A DNA stretch of 64,000 bases from CALESS01 sp041741455 (GCA_041741455.1 JBGSJZ010000071.1:1-64000), one strand, 5' to 3'. Shown: positions 16,827 through 25,860, counted from the first letter of the stretch. Translations and numbers: made by a program. Notes: generated from the letters alone by a model not told the origin.

Positions 16827-16947
16827 ATCAATAGTCGTTCCCTGGTTGTTTCAACCAAGAGTCCCAGCCTCCTCAGAGAGATACCCATATCTGGACCGAC
16901 CATGCCAGGAAAGGAGTTCCTCCCGGCACATCATTTCTTATCTGCTG

Positions 16948-16975
16948 TTGGCTTCTGCACCCTCCGGGGTATAAT
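16948..16975 (+). promoter_or_regulatory. Promoter of the Clp-type unfoldase gene
   Basis: TTGGCT (16948-16953) and TATAAT (16970-16975) are spaced by 16 bp, about 30 nt before the start codon at 17005. No heat-shock CIRCE-type repeat is seen. Confidence 0.6.
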
Positions 16976-17004
16976 TAAGGCATCCCACACGCGGAGCGCA
17001 ACGG

Positions 17005-19353
17005 ATGGCGGACAATACCCTGCACCCAACCATATTACTGATCTGGACCCTGGCAAATCGCAGCGCCTGCCTGGCTGGCAGCGACCGGATTCATCCGGTC
17101 TATTTTCTGCTGGCCTGCCTCGAGGTGATGGATGATGCCTATCAGCCCGAAGCCAGTCAGATTGGTTTTGACGCCGAAGCGATCGAGGCCATTCGCCAGG
17201 CCGCCACCGAGTGCCGGGAACTCTCCGGCCTGCCCACAGATGACCTGACCAAAGCCCGTCGTAGCCTGCGCCGCAAGCTGCTGGAAGGCGCGACGCCGAT
17301 CCCGATGCAAATGTTGCATCGCTCGGATGACGCACGGGCCATCTTCAGCCAGGCCGCCCGGCGCAGCGCCGACCTGGGCGACCCCGAGCTGACCATGACC
17401 CACGTTTTCCGCTTGCTGCTGGAAAACCTGCCGAGCGAGGCATCCGGCCTGCTGACCGAACTACCCGCCGGGCCGACAACTGATTTAGGCTCTGGTGTCA
17501 AATCCGAACCTTCCTCTGCTGGTTCCACCACCTCGGCTGCGGTACGTAACCGCGGCAAGGCAGCCAAGAGCAAAACCCCGATCCTGGATGAGCTCGGCCG
17601 TGACTTAACTGAGTTGGCGCGAGCCGGCTCGCTACCAGCCGTGGTCGGACGGGTGCCGGAAATGACCGCCATTGCCCGTTTCCTGGTGCGCACCTCCAAG
17701 CGTAACGTGATTATCGTCGGGGATGCGGGCGTCGGCAAGACGGCGGTGGTCGAAGGCCTGGCCGGACACCTGGCGCGTGAAACTGCCCCGGATTTTCTGC
17801 GCCGCCTGCGTATTGTGCAGATCAACGTATCCGACCTGGTGGCCGGCACCAAGTACCGCGGCGATATGGAAGAGCGCTTGCAGCGCCTGATTGCCGAGGT
17901 CAACGCTGAACCAAACATCGTCCTCTTCCTGGATGAGATCCATCTGGTGATGAAATCCGGCGGGGCAGGCGAATCGCCGATGGACATCGCCAACATCCTC
18001 AAACCAGCCCTGGCGAAGGACACCTTCCGCTGCATCGGCGCCACCACCACCGAGGAGTTCGAGCGCTACATTAAGGATGACGCGGCCTTCCTGCGACGCT
18101 TCCAGGTGCTGCGGCTAGTCGAACCCTCCCCCAGCGAGGCTGTCGAGATCTGCCGCTCGTGGGCCAAGCGCATCGAGGGCATCCAGTCCGTTCACTTTGA
18201 GGATGAGGCCATCGTGGCAGCGGTTGAGCTTTCGCTGCAGTTCATTCATGGACGCTCCCTGCCGGATAAAGCCATCGACCTACTAGAAAATGCGGCTGCC
18301 TTCGTCAAGGTCTCTTCACTGACCTTTGCCGAGCACCCGGTCGAAGAGCAATCCGTCATCTGCCGGGTGGATATTGAGAACGTGCTGGAAGAACAGTACG
18401 GCATCCCGGTGCGCCAGATCAGTCAACCGGACCCGGCCAAAATCGGCGCCGCCCTGCGGACGGCCGTGGTTGGCCAGGACGAGGCGATCGAGGCAGTGGT
18501 GGACAGCCTGCGCATGCTGGAAGGTCAGCGCCAGGTGGAGCCCAACCGCCCCTACGGCATTTTCCTCTTCCTCGGTCCAACCGGTGTAGGGAAAACCTAC
18601 ATGGCAGAGCAACTGGCAGCAGCGCTGTATGGCGACCCGCGCACCAGCATCTGCCGGATCAACCTGAACGAGTACAAGGAGAGCTACGACATCGCCCGTC
18701 TAATCGGCGCAGCCCCCGGCCTGATCGGCCACGACCGGCAGGGGGTGCTGTTCCAGTTCATCGAAGGCCACACCCAGGGCCTGTTCTTGCTGGATGAGGT
18801 CGAGAAGGCTCATCCGGAGATTCAGGATTTCTTCCTGCAGATATTCGACAAGGGCGAGGCGATCGACACGCGCGGCCGCAAGGCAAACTTCCGGCCGTAC
18901 CTGTTTATCCTGACCGCCAACATCGAGAGTGCCAGCGAGAAGGCTGCGCTGGGCTTTGCCCCGGCAGCTGCCCCGGCCAAGGGCAAGCTACGCAAGGAGA
19001 AGCGCTCGGCTGAACTGTCCCGGGCTTTCCGGCCCGAGTTCCTGGGGCGCATCGACCGGATAGTGACTTTTGGGCCACTGCAGGAAGCCGACTATCGCCA
19101 ATTACTGCAGAAATCGCTGGAGCGCCTGGCGGCCAGCACGATGGCCGAGTATGAGGTGCAGATCGCCATGGATGAAGCCAGCCAGGCGGCCTTTGCTGCG
19201 GCTTGCATTGCCCAGCCGGATGGAGCGCGCGGCTTCGAGCGCCTGTTCCAGCACCTGCTGGCCGTGCCGCTACGGGAGTTTTTGGGGGCAGGCTTCGAAG
19301 GTGAAGCCCTGCACATCACCTGGGATGGGGAGCAGGCCACCTTTCGTGGGTAA
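17005..19353 (+). CDS. ClpA/ClpC-type AAA+ unfoldase
   Basis: This 782-residue protein has two AAA+ modules. The first has Walker A GDAGVGKT (239-246), Walker B VLFLDE (306-311) and pore loop KYRG (283-286). The second has Walker A GPTGVGKT (524-531) and a FRPEFLGRIDRIV sensor segment. A divergent Clp-N-like region (1-150) and a basic linker precede them. LGF at 649-651 lies where ClpA and ClpC carry the ClpP-docking loop, so it probably feeds a ClpP peptidase, which is not encoded here. No long M-domain insertion of ClpB type is seen, so a disaggregase role is unlikely. The ATG follows a CGGAG site. Confidence 0.85.
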   Translation: MADNTLHPTILLIWTLANRSACLAGSDRIHPVYFLLACLEVMDDAYQPEASQIGFDAEAIEAIRQAATECRELSGLPTDDLTKARRSLRRKLLEGATPIPMQMLHRSDDARAIFSQAARRSADLGDPELTMTHVFRLLLENLPSEASGLLTELPAGPTTDLGSGVKSEPSSAGSTTSAAVRNRGKAAKSKTPILDELGRDLTELARAGSLPAVVGRVPEMTAIARFLVRTSKRNVIIVGDAGVGKTAVVEGLAGHLARETAPDFLRRLRIVQINVSDLVAGTKYRGDMEERLQRLIAEVNAEPNIVLFLDEIHLVMKSGGAGESPMDIANILKPALAKDTFRCIGATTTEEFERYIKDDAAFLRRFQVLRLVEPSPSEAVEICRSWAKRIEGIQSVHFEDEAIVAAVELSLQFIHGRSLPDKAIDLLENAAAFVKVSSLTFAEHPVEEQSVICRVDIENVLEEQYGIPVRQISQPDPAKIGAALRTAVVGQDEAIEAVVDSLRMLEGQRQVEPNRPYGIFLFLGPTGVGKTYMAEQLAAALYGDPRTSICRINLNEYKESYDIARLIGAAPGLIGHDRQGVLFQFIEGHTQGLFLLDEVEKAHPEIQDFFLQIFDKGEAIDTRGRKANFRPYLFILTANIESASEKAALGFAPAAAPAKGKLRKEKRSAELSRAFRPEFLGRIDRIVTFGPLQEADYRQLLQKSLERLAASTMAEYEVQIAMDEASQAAFAAACIAQPDGARGFERLFQHLLAVPLREFLGAGFEGEALHITWDGEQATFRG

Positions 19354-19765
19354 AGGATTAAGGGCTGTCCATAATCTGGAAAATGAAAAGTATTTTTTCT
19401 TGCATCAAAACTAACGTTTTGGGATGAGACATGCAGGTTGTTGCGTAGAGCCGTTGCAATGCAACGGCTCTGCAATTGCATATTCTATATTTCGTGGTCA
19501 GGCCAGGCACGCAGAGCCGGGTTGGTCTTGGATGTGGATGGGGATTGACTGCACCAACCACAGACCAACCCTTACAGGTGCGACGGAGGGCAAGGCCGCC
19601 GACTTACCGGCATGGGAATAAGGTAGGTGCAGATGATTCTAGGGATCTCCTTCGCCTCGCGCCCCTCCCACCAATGCTGCAAAAACCCCCAGATAATCTA
19701 TGCTACCCGGCTGAACGAATCACGTATATTTATTTAACAAATATTCTTTTCAAGAAGGTGAGCCA
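19354..19765. other. 412-bp intergenic region with two inverted repeats
   Basis: No gene is recognised. It contains a perfect 11-bp hairpin, AGAGCCGTTGC/GCAACGGCTCT, at 19447-19471, and a second inverted repeat at 19519-19571 described separately. A ribosome site AAGAAGGTGA near 19753 serves the following small gene. Confidence 0.6.
19519..19571. repeat. GGGTTGGTCT/AGACCAACCC inverted repeat, copy 1
   Basis: Ten-bp arms (19519-19528 and 19562-19571) enclose 33 nt and are followed by TTAC. A related element with 13-bp arms (GGGCGGGTCTGTG) and the same TTAC edge lies at 54877-54928. Both are intergenic, suggesting a small dispersed palindromic repeat family. Confidence 0.5.
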
Positions 19766-19987
19766 ATGACTACAGAAGTACATCAAATCAAGCAGGATTG
19801 TCAGAAACCGAAGGTGGTCCACCACCGGGGCGGTTCGGAAGCAGTCTACGGGTTGGGCGTGATCGGCGCCTGGATCTATTTCATCGGCACCGCGACTACA
19901 TTCTGGATGGGCGTGCTGGGTTTCCTAAAAGGCATCGTTTGGCCTGCCCTCTTGGTGCTGGAACTGCTGAAGTTTCTTGAGATGTAG
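19766..19987 (+). CDS. Small conserved-looking membrane protein
   Basis: This 73-residue protein has a charged N-terminal 25 residues, the segment GSEAVYGLGVIGAWIYFIG and a second hydrophobic helix ending WPALLVLELLKFLEM. It probably forms a two-helix hairpin in the membrane. AAGAAGGTGA before the ATG is a strong ribosome site, supporting a real gene. Function is unknown. Confidence 0.7.
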   Translation: MTTEVHQIKQDCQKPKVVHHRGGSEAVYGLGVIGAWIYFIGTATTFWMGVLGFLKGIVWPALLVLELLKFLEM

Positions 19988-20061
19988 CCTTTCCTCATCC
20001 CTGTAATAACCCTTAAGCTGTCTGGCAAGCTCAAGTATTTCAATCCAGATTCCATTCCTAC

Positions 20062-20110
20062 AAAAACCAACGGATCAGAAATCATAACGATTTCTGATCC
20101 GTTGGTTTTT
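20062..20110. terminator. Convergent terminator, 17-bp stem
   Basis: CCAACGGATCAGAAATC pairs with GATTTCTGATCCGTTGG, flanked by AAAAA and TTTTT, between the convergent small membrane protein gene and the Lon-domain gene. The core resembles the terminators at 9084 and 27741. Confidence 0.9.
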
Positions 20111-20126
20111 GCAGTTAATCATTGTT

Positions 20127-20786
20127 TCAGTTCAACCAGGCAGCGCGTTTGGCCGAGGCAAGCATGGGACCGATGATGCGCTGCAGCAGGGCTGTCTCGC
20201 GGGCGAGCAGGCGGTTAATCCGACCCAGCAAATCCTCGCTATCGGAGATTTCCAGCAGGGGCTGCTTCTCGCGAGCCGGGATTTGTAGCAGGGCGGCTGT
20301 CAGGTAAAGTGCTGCCAGCGGATCCTCCGGCAAATCGAGTTCGCCAATATCGACTACATCCGGTTCGGCAGTCTGCAGCAGGTAAAGGTAGCGCATAACG
20401 GCCGGGCGCAGATGGCGCATGGCGCGCAGCAGGTTGAGGGTGCGCGGGTGCTCAATCAGTTCCACTTCCACCAGGCCGACCAGGTAGGGCTTTTCATACT
20501 GCAAGGATTGGATGCGGAAGCGTTCCTCGCCAACGGCAATCAGGTTCATTTGACCGCCTTCCAGCGGCTGCAGGTGCACAATGCGCGCCGAGCAACCCAC
20601 CCCGAATGGCTCGGGCAGGTCTCCGCCCGCCTCCAGTCCGCGACGGATGAGGGCAACGCCGAAGGGCCGGCCGCTCTCAATGCAGGTATTGATCATCAGG
20701 CGGTAGCGCGGCTCGAAGATGTGCAGATGGATGGGGGTGCCGGGAAAAAGAACGGTATCCAGCGGGAAAATTGGGATTTCATACAT
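20127..20786 (-). CDS. Lon substrate-binding-domain protein (LON N-terminal-like, standalone)
   Basis: This 219-residue protein has the Lon N-domain opening (IPIFPLDTVLFPGTPIHLHIFEPRYR), the G.GCSARI segment and a helical C-terminal half, without the AAA+ or peptidase parts of Lon. Standalone LON-domain proteins probably bind unfolded or hydrophobic protein segments. A TAAAAT box ends 9 nt before the ATG and no ribosome site is seen, so the mRNA may be nearly leaderless. It follows the Clp-type unfoldase region, but on the opposite strand. Confidence 0.88.
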   Translation of the reverse strand: MYEIPIFPLDTVLFPGTPIHLHIFEPRYRLMINTCIESGRPFGVALIRRGLEAGGDLPEPFGVGCSARIVHLQPLEGGQMNLIAVGEERFRIQSLQYEKPYLVGLVEVELIEHPRTLNLLRAMRHLRPAVMRYLYLLQTAEPDVVDIGELDLPEDPLAALYLTAALLQIPAREKQPLLEISDSEDLLGRINRLLARETALLQRIIGPMLASAKRAAWLN

Positions 20787-20865
20787 GATAAGGAAATTTT
20801 AACCGATTCCGAATAAATTTCCAGCGAGTGTACAAGGCGGGGGAAGAGAACGACTGACGTCGTTA

Positions 20866-21828
20866 CTACACTAAATCCGGGCGGAAGAAGAAGGGCAAGG
20901 GGCGAAAGGCATGGCCGATTTCCCAGCCCTGGTGATAATTAAAGTGGTACACTTGCGGCGGTGCATCCCCCAGGATGAGCGGACCGGCAGTGTGCAGATT
21001 GGATACCACCTCAGGGGAACCAAATAGGAACTCGAACGGCTTCCAGGCCAGCTCGCCTTCGTCGGTCTCCCCCACCAGGCAACCGACCGGAGCTTCCGCG
21101 GTGAAAATGGCCAGGCCACCCGGTGGGGTTTCAAAGCCATCCCAGGTCAACAGGCCAGCAAAGCGGGCTGTTTCGAGCTGACAGCCGGTCTCTTCGCGGA
21201 TCTCGCGTAACATCCCCTGCAAGGCGCTCTCGCCCGGTTCCAAATGCCCGCCGATGCCATTCCACAAGCCCATATTCGGTGGGCGGCGACGGTGGATCAG
21301 CAACACCTCCTGACCACGGGTCAGGAAGCAGAGCGTATAGCGCAGGAATGGTGGATCCATGGGATGCAGCAATGGCAAGGTGGTGGTGCCATCCGGCTGC
21401 AGACTAGCGGGGCCAGCCACTTCAAAGCCCATGCGCTGCCAAAAGACCTGGGCGCGCGGGTTGTTGGTCTGCACATCCGCCCGCAGGCGACGCAAACCGG
21501 GCAACAGGCGCAGCTCATTCTCCAACCAGCAGAAAGCGGCGTGACCCAACCCCTGGCTGCGGTAGGGAGCAGCCAGCATCAGCAGGTTGAGGTGAGCTTC
21601 CTCCGGGGCGGCGTAGGGAGAGAAATCCAGCACTCCGGCGGGTTGGCCGGCCTGCTCCAGCAGGCAGAAACAACCGCCATTTCCCAATGCCCCGGAAAAA
21701 TCTGCGGCAGCCGCCTGGGCCGGAGGTGTATCAGACCCCAGGCGCAAAAAATCGACGCTCTGGTTGTAGATTTTAACCAGAGCGGGCAGGTCAGCAGCGG
21801 TGGCCGGGCGGATGGTAAGGTCGTTCAA
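20866..21828 (-). CDS. GNAT acetyltransferase-Nudix hydrolase fusion
   Basis: This 320-residue protein has two domains. Residues 1-145 are a GNAT acetyltransferase (APYRSQGLGHAAF binding loop, NNPRAQVFWQRMGF). Residues 160-310 are a Nudix hydrolase with a complete box from G194 to C216 (G-x5-E-x7-REIREETG). The Nudix half likely removes a nucleotide or nucleoside diphosphate; the GNAT half acetylates an unknown amine. The start is a TTG at 21828, which gives the canonical GNAT opening LTIRPATAADL. No ATG or GTG alternative is evident. Confidence 0.85.
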   Translation of the reverse strand: MNDLTIRPATAADLPALVKIYNQSVDFLRLGSDTPPAQAAAADFSGALGNGGCFCLLEQAGQPAGVLDFSPYAAPEEAHLNLLMLAAPYRSQGLGHAAFCWLENELRLLPGLRRLRADVQTNNPRAQVFWQRMGFEVAGPASLQPDGTTTLPLLHPMDPPFLRYTLCFLTRGQEVLLIHRRRPPNMGLWNGIGGHLEPGESALQGMLREIREETGCQLETARFAGLLTWDGFETPPGGLAIFTAEAPVGCLVGETDEGELAWKPFEFLFGSPEVVSNLHTAGPLILGDAPPQVYHFNYHQGWEIGHAFRPLPFFFRPDLV

Positions 21829-21876
21829 TCTTCGTTTTTATTCCAGAGGCGTTATGAAAGATGGTGGGCAAGGTTG

Positions 21877-21918
21877 AACACGGACAGACACAGAATTGAA
21901 CGGAAGAACACGGAAAGA
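21877..21918. repeat. AACACGGA-type intergenic repeat, copy 2
   Basis: AACACGGACAGACACAG, GAACGGAAG and AACACGGAAAG units lie between a lipoprotein gene and the GNAT-Nudix gene. Same family as 653, 29312, 51371 and 56114. Confidence 0.6.
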
Positions 21919-21950
21919 ACCAGTTCCATTCATAACCCAAGCAACCCCGA

Positions 21951-22607
21951 TTAGCGGATATATTGGCTGATCATCAACGAGGAGGGTGCTGCATCCGCCA
22001 GGCAGGGCGGGGCGACGTAAGCGTCCGTGCTGACTACCAGCTCGCCACCATCCAGGTGGAAACGCAGATCAATGCCAGTCAGGGGGTTGCCGCACCAGTT
22101 GCTCCAGATCAGGAAGATTTGCACAGAACCAGCAGGTTGGATATCCACGGTTTCAGCCAGGATGCGTTTGAAATCCTCCGCCTGCTGGGTGGGAGCCAAG
22201 GTAGGAACGCCGGGAGTGACGTAACGGTCACACAGGAAACAGGAATAATACGGATTGACTTGCAGGGCGTCCGTCTTACCTGGTAACAGCAGCTCAACCC
22301 TGGGCGGGCTGGGCAGGCGACAGGCGGACATTGAAGTATTGGTCAACTTCAGGCTGAAGGTAATGCTGCCAGTGGCGGCATCGGTCATGGCGCTGCCAGA
22401 TAAATCCTGCGGGCGGCAGAGCGGTACACCCGAAACCGGGGTAGCCGTAGGCACCGCAATGGTCGGCAAGCGCCGGGTGGCAGTTGGGGCGGGCAGGGTA
22501 TGGGTGGGTGGCAGCGGGGGTGAAGTGGGGGTAGCAGAGATCGTCGATCCGCGACCACAGCCGGCGAGGATGAAGAGCATCAAGACCAAGACCAATATAC
22601 GTTTCAT
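21951..22607 (-). CDS. Lipoprotein of unknown function with Thr/Pro linker
   Basis: This 218-residue protein has lipobox LFILAGC, a Thr/Pro-rich linker (about 20-60) and an outside domain with paired cysteines (CFLCDR, NWCGNP). The domain pattern (ITFSLKLTNTSMSAC...) resembles DUF4232-like beta-sandwich proteins, but this is not firm. ATG 22607 is preferred because it gives a charged MKR signal start; an in-frame ATG 15 nt upstream exists. Confidence 0.65.
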   Translation of the reverse strand: MKRILVLVLMLFILAGCGRGSTISATPTSPPLPPTHTLPAPTATRRLPTIAVPTATPVSGVPLCRPQDLSGSAMTDAATGSITFSLKLTNTSMSACRLPSPPRVELLLPGKTDALQVNPYYSCFLCDRYVTPGVPTLAPTQQAEDFKRILAETVDIQPAGSVQIFLIWSNWCGNPLTGIDLRFHLDGGELVVSTDAYVAPPCLADAAPSSLMISQYIR

Positions 22608-22661
22608 GGTTAAATTATACATCGTAGTTCTTCCAGCAGCAGAATCCTATTCGATTGAAAG

Positions 22662-23783
22662 CTATTTTTCAAACTGGATGTTCTCCAGGAAGTGATTGTA
22701 GAGATCCCAGTCTTCTTTATCACCGGTGTGCAGGAAGACCACGCTGTAGAGCTGGCCGTTGTGGGCGAAGAAGAAGGTGTCTGAGGCATAGGATTGCGGG
22801 CTGCGGGCGTGACGCAGGTGAATGGCGGTTGTGCCAGCAATCTGGGTATCCGCCATGCGCTCTTCCACCAGCAGGTTGTTGTCCTGCAGCCACTGCTCCA
22901 GGTCGGCATCCTCTGGGGGAGAGTAATCCAACCGTTGCTGTATATGATTGAATAAAATCATCGGCCAGTTATTGTTATCCACCAACGGTCCTGTAATTGA
23001 AACGGTATTATCGTAATTGACACCAGTGCTGATGGTGACATTTGCCGGGTAGTGGAAGCTGTAACCGAGCGCTTCATTACGAAAGATCTGGCAACCATCC
23101 GGAGCAGTTTCTGGGGCGGGTGGGGTAGTGGTAGATTTCATTAAGGATTCACCCTCCCTGCACTCACCCCGGTAGTAGGACCATTCCTCGCACTCGCTGC
23201 CATCCCAGAAGATGCAGTAGCCAACCTGCCCGCCGTTGGCATCCGCGCGGATCTCCAACCGACCGGTGTTGGCTTCACAATAAGCTGAGGCAGGGTTATT
23301 CATGTTTAAGGGCGAGAGACTATCGCCTACCTTACACTCACCGCGGAAGAAAGCCCACTCGTCACATTCGCTGGCATCTGAAAAGATACATATCCCAGAT
23401 TGCGAACCGTTAATGTCAGTACGAATCTCCAGCACACCGCCATTCTGGTCACAAAAAACGGAAGCCGGGTTGGGCATATTAGCTGAAGGTGTTAAGTCTT
23501 CTGCTGAATCCACTGGTTTCAGGTTATCACCGGGCTTGCATTCGCCGCGGTAGAAAGCCCATTCATCGCACTCGCTACCATCCGAGAAGAAGCAAACGCC
23601 ATACTGTCCGCCACTTCCATCCGTACGGATTTCAAGCGTGCCGTCGTTCAGTTCGCAAAAAGCAGAGGCCGGGTTGGGCATATCGGCGTTGTTGACAGGT
23701 TCGGGGGTGTTGATTGTGTTGCAGGCGGACGCCAGGAGCAGACCAAACAACACAAATATGGTGAAGAAAACATTACGGGACAT
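22662..23783 (-). CDS. Lipoprotein with three DUF333 modules and a PsbP-like C-terminal domain
   Basis: This 373-residue protein has lipobox ASAC (Cys21) and three DUF333 modules at about 35-82, 103-150 and 161-208. Each reads NPAS..C...G...EIR.D..G.Q.G.C.F.D.SEC.EW...RGEC with four conserved cysteines. The C-terminal domain (about 230-373) begins LGYSFHYPANVTIS. It is the larger of two adjacent paralogues; the other, at 24170-25066, has two modules. DUF333 modules occur in small secreted or lipid-anchored proteins of unknown role. Strong site AAGGAGG before the ATG. Confidence 0.85.
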   Translation of the reverse strand: MSRNVFFTIFVLFGLLLASACNTINTPEPVNNADMPNPASAFCELNDGTLEIRTDGSGGQYGVCFFSDGSECDEWAFYRGECKPGDNLKPVDSAEDLTPSANMPNPASVFCDQNGGVLEIRTDINGSQSGICIFSDASECDEWAFFRGECKVGDSLSPLNMNNPASAYCEANTGRLEIRADANGGQVGYCIFWDGSECEEWSYYRGECREGESLMKSTTTPPAPETAPDGCQIFRNEALGYSFHYPANVTISTGVNYDNTVSITGPLVDNNNWPMILFNHIQQRLDYSPPEDADLEQWLQDNNLLVEERMADTQIAGTTAIHLRHARSPQSYASDTFFFAHNGQLYSVVFLHTGDKEDWDLYNHFLENIQFEK

Positions 23784-23859
23784 TTTTACCTCCTTCAGGT
23801 AAAGGTGCTGGAGGTTGATTCCAGCGTCCCATTTGAAATTTGCTGTTCAAAAATTGTGC

Positions 23860-23879
23860 ACTTCTTCACAATAGACGAT
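23860..23879 (-). promoter_or_regulatory. Conserved upstream block of DUF333 gene, copy A
   Basis: ACTTCTTCACAATAGACGAT (plus-strand reading) lies about 77 nt upstream of the 23783 start and is identical over 20 nt to 25143-25162 upstream of the paralogue. The sequence between block and gene has diverged, so the block looks selected. It probably belongs to the promoter. Confidence 0.5.
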
Positions 23880-24169
23880 CCGCATTGAAAATTAGTTCCA
23901 GCCTTACGAATTCATTTCCAGGCGACGATTCGTTTTTCAGTCAATCTATGACGGACAAAATCCACTGCAACTGCAAAAACGAAAAAGGATGGGCCAAATC
24001 ATTCTTCAACAGACACCCAGCTGCTGATCATTGGTTGTATTTTCGGTGACCCAGAAACCTCAGCCGGCCACAGAGGTGACTATGGCAGACACTCTCTGCG
24101 GCGCGGACTTTAGAAAAACAGTGAGTTAACTCGATGGGATCACAAATTCTCCAAGGGAGAGCGGTTTTC
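23880..24169. other. Intergenic, nothing recognised
   Basis: This 290-nt stretch between the two DUF333 genes has no recognisable gene, terminator or repeat beyond the conserved block at its left edge. Confidence 0.6.
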
Positions 24170-25066
24170 TCACTTTGTGAATTCAATATTCTCCAGGAAG
24201 TGATTGTAGAGGTCCCAGTCTTCTTTATCACCGGTGTGCAGGATTATCACGCTGTAAAGCTGGCCGTTGTGGGCGAAGAAGAAGGTATCGGAGGCATAGG
24301 ATTGTTCACTGCGCGGGTGGCGGATGTGAATGGCGGTTGTGCCAGCGATCTGGGTATCTTCCAGGCGCTCTTCCACCAGCAGGTTGTTGTCCTTCAGCCA
24401 TTGTTCCAGGTTCGCATCCACGGGCGGGGCGAATTCGGCGCGTCCCTGGGGATGGTTGAAGTAAATGACCGGCCAATTCTCGTTGTCCGCCAGCGGTCCG
24501 GTGACCGTCAGGGTATTCTCCGGGTTATCCGCCGAGGAAAGCAGGCAGTCCAGCGGGTAATGGAAGCTGTAACCCAATTCATCATTGCGGTAAACCTTCC
24601 AGCCATCTTCGGCAATCAGGTTATCACCGGCCTTGCACTCGCCGCGGAAGAAGGCCCATTCATCGCACTCACTGCCATCCGGGAAGATGCAGACTCCGAA
24701 CTGGGAGCCATTGATATCGGTGCGGATTTCTGAAATTCCACCGTTCTGTTCGCAAAAAACGGAGGCTGGATTGGGTAGATTGGCCATATCTGCTGTGGGT
24801 TTTAAGCTGTCGCCAGCTTTGCACTCACCACGGAAGAAAGCCCATTCCTCGCACTCACTGCCATCCGGGAAGATGCAGAAGCCGGTCTGTCCACCGGCAG
24901 CATCCGTGCGGATATCCACTTTACCACCGCTCTGTTCACACAGAACCGATGCCGGGTTGGCCATGTTAGCGATAGTAGTAGGCTCAGGTGTAGGCGTTGC
25001 ATTGCAAGCGGCAATAACAAACATGCCAAGCAAGATCATCAGCGTGAAGAATAATTTTCGGGACAT
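24170..25066 (-). CDS. Lipoprotein with two DUF333 modules and a PsbP-like C-terminal domain (paralogue)
   Basis: This 298-residue protein has lipobox IAAC (Cys21), DUF333 modules at about 35-82 and 97-144, and a C-terminal domain nearly identical in places to that of its neighbour (shared DTQIAGTTAIH, SYASDTFFFAHNGQLYS, HTGDKEDWDLYNHFLENI). It arose by tandem duplication with the neighbouring gene, which has one more module. Both genes have an identical 20-nt block in the upstream region, so they are probably co-regulated but separately transcribed. Function is unknown. Confidence 0.85.
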   Translation of the reverse strand: MSRKLFFTLMILLGMFVIAACNATPTPEPTTIANMANPASVLCEQSGGKVDIRTDAAGGQTGFCIFPDGSECEEWAFFRGECKAGDSLKPTADMANLPNPASVFCEQNGGISEIRTDINGSQFGVCIFPDGSECDEWAFFRGECKAGDNLIAEDGWKVYRNDELGYSFHYPLDCLLSSADNPENTLTVTGPLADNENWPVIYFNHPQGRAEFAPPVDANLEQWLKDNNLLVEERLEDTQIAGTTAIHIRHPRSEQSYASDTFFFAHNGQLYSVIILHTGDKEDWDLYNHFLENIEFTK

Positions 25067-25142
25067 TTTTGCCTCCTTAGGCTACAGGTACTGGAGGGTG
25101 ATACCAACGTACCTTATGAATTGATTTGTACACCGATTGCGT

Positions 25143-25162
25143 ACTTCTTCACAATAGACGAT
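25143..25162 (-). promoter_or_regulatory. Conserved upstream block of DUF333 gene, copy B
   Basis: A 20-nt block identical to 23860-23879, located 77 nt upstream of the 25066 start, the same distance as in the other copy. Confidence 0.5.
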
Positions 25163-25212
25163 GAATAGGAAAAAATAGTTCCCCCCTTACTAAAATAACA
25201 GGAAATATCGGC

Positions 25213-25653
25213 TCAGATCTCCGTCACGCTGTGCTGGACAAAGGCCAGGATCGCGGCAATGAAGAACAGGACAATGGCGGAAATCATCCACACCCGGCCG
25301 GCCAGGGTCGCCACCCCCAGCATGCCGCCGATGCCTGCAAAATAGAAGATGACGAAGGTGATCACCATCCAGCGGGTGCGGCGAAAATCCACCTTGAAGG
25401 CAAAATCCACCAGGTACAACAGGATGATCCAGGCCAGCATCAGGCCCAGCTGCAGGTAATAGAGGAAAGGACGGTTGAACTCATAGGCGCGCAGCAGCAA
25501 ATAGAGCAAAGGAAACGCCATGAGCAACAAAGGAATGCCGACCCAGTGGCCGGGATGGACCTTGAAGAAGATGCGGGCGGCAAAGGTGAGGATACTGGAG
25601 ATGAAAATGATATGGGCGACAATGGCGCCCAGCAGGTTCAGGTTTTGTTCCAT
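25213..25653 (-). CDS. Four- or five-helix membrane protein of unknown function
   Basis: This 146-residue protein is made almost entirely of hydrophobic helices, opening MEQNLNLLGAIVAHIIF and including a KVHPGHW loop. ATG 25653 follows GGAGG at 8 nt, so the longer frame to 25743 is not used. The gene is divergent from the one at 25861. No family is recognised. Confidence 0.65.
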   Translation of the reverse strand: MEQNLNLLGAIVAHIIFISSILTFAARIFFKVHPGHWVGIPLLLMAFPLLYLLLRAYEFNRPFLYYLQLGLMLAWIILLYLVDFAFKVDFRRTRWMVITFVIFYFAGIGGMLGVATLAGRVWMISAIVLFFIAAILAFVQHSVTEI

Positions 25654-25860
25654 GGCTGCACCTCCACAGGTCAGATTCAGATTATTGGGAATTCTCTGCA
25701 CAATGAAAGCGCCATGTTCACTTTCATTATAGCTACAGCCCATCCAAATTCCAACAACCTGGCCCGGTCTGACCTGGATATTCGTTTACAATTCACTTGT
25801 AATCTGCACCCCTGCCAGGTATGATAATTAAGCGCAAACATTTATTACCTGGAGGTCAAA

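Noticed and set aside
17157..18050. 297-codon minus-strand frame
   Set aside because: Antisense shadow of the Clp-type ATPase, Arg/Ser-rich and without a ribosome site.
19447..19471. Hairpin AGAGCCGTTGC/GCAACGGCTCT as the Clp gene terminator
   Set aside because: The stem is good, but no T run follows and it lies 94 nt past the stop, so a terminator role is not supported.
21244..21954. 236-codon plus-strand frame
   Set aside because: Antisense shadow of the GNAT-Nudix gene running into an intergenic repeat.
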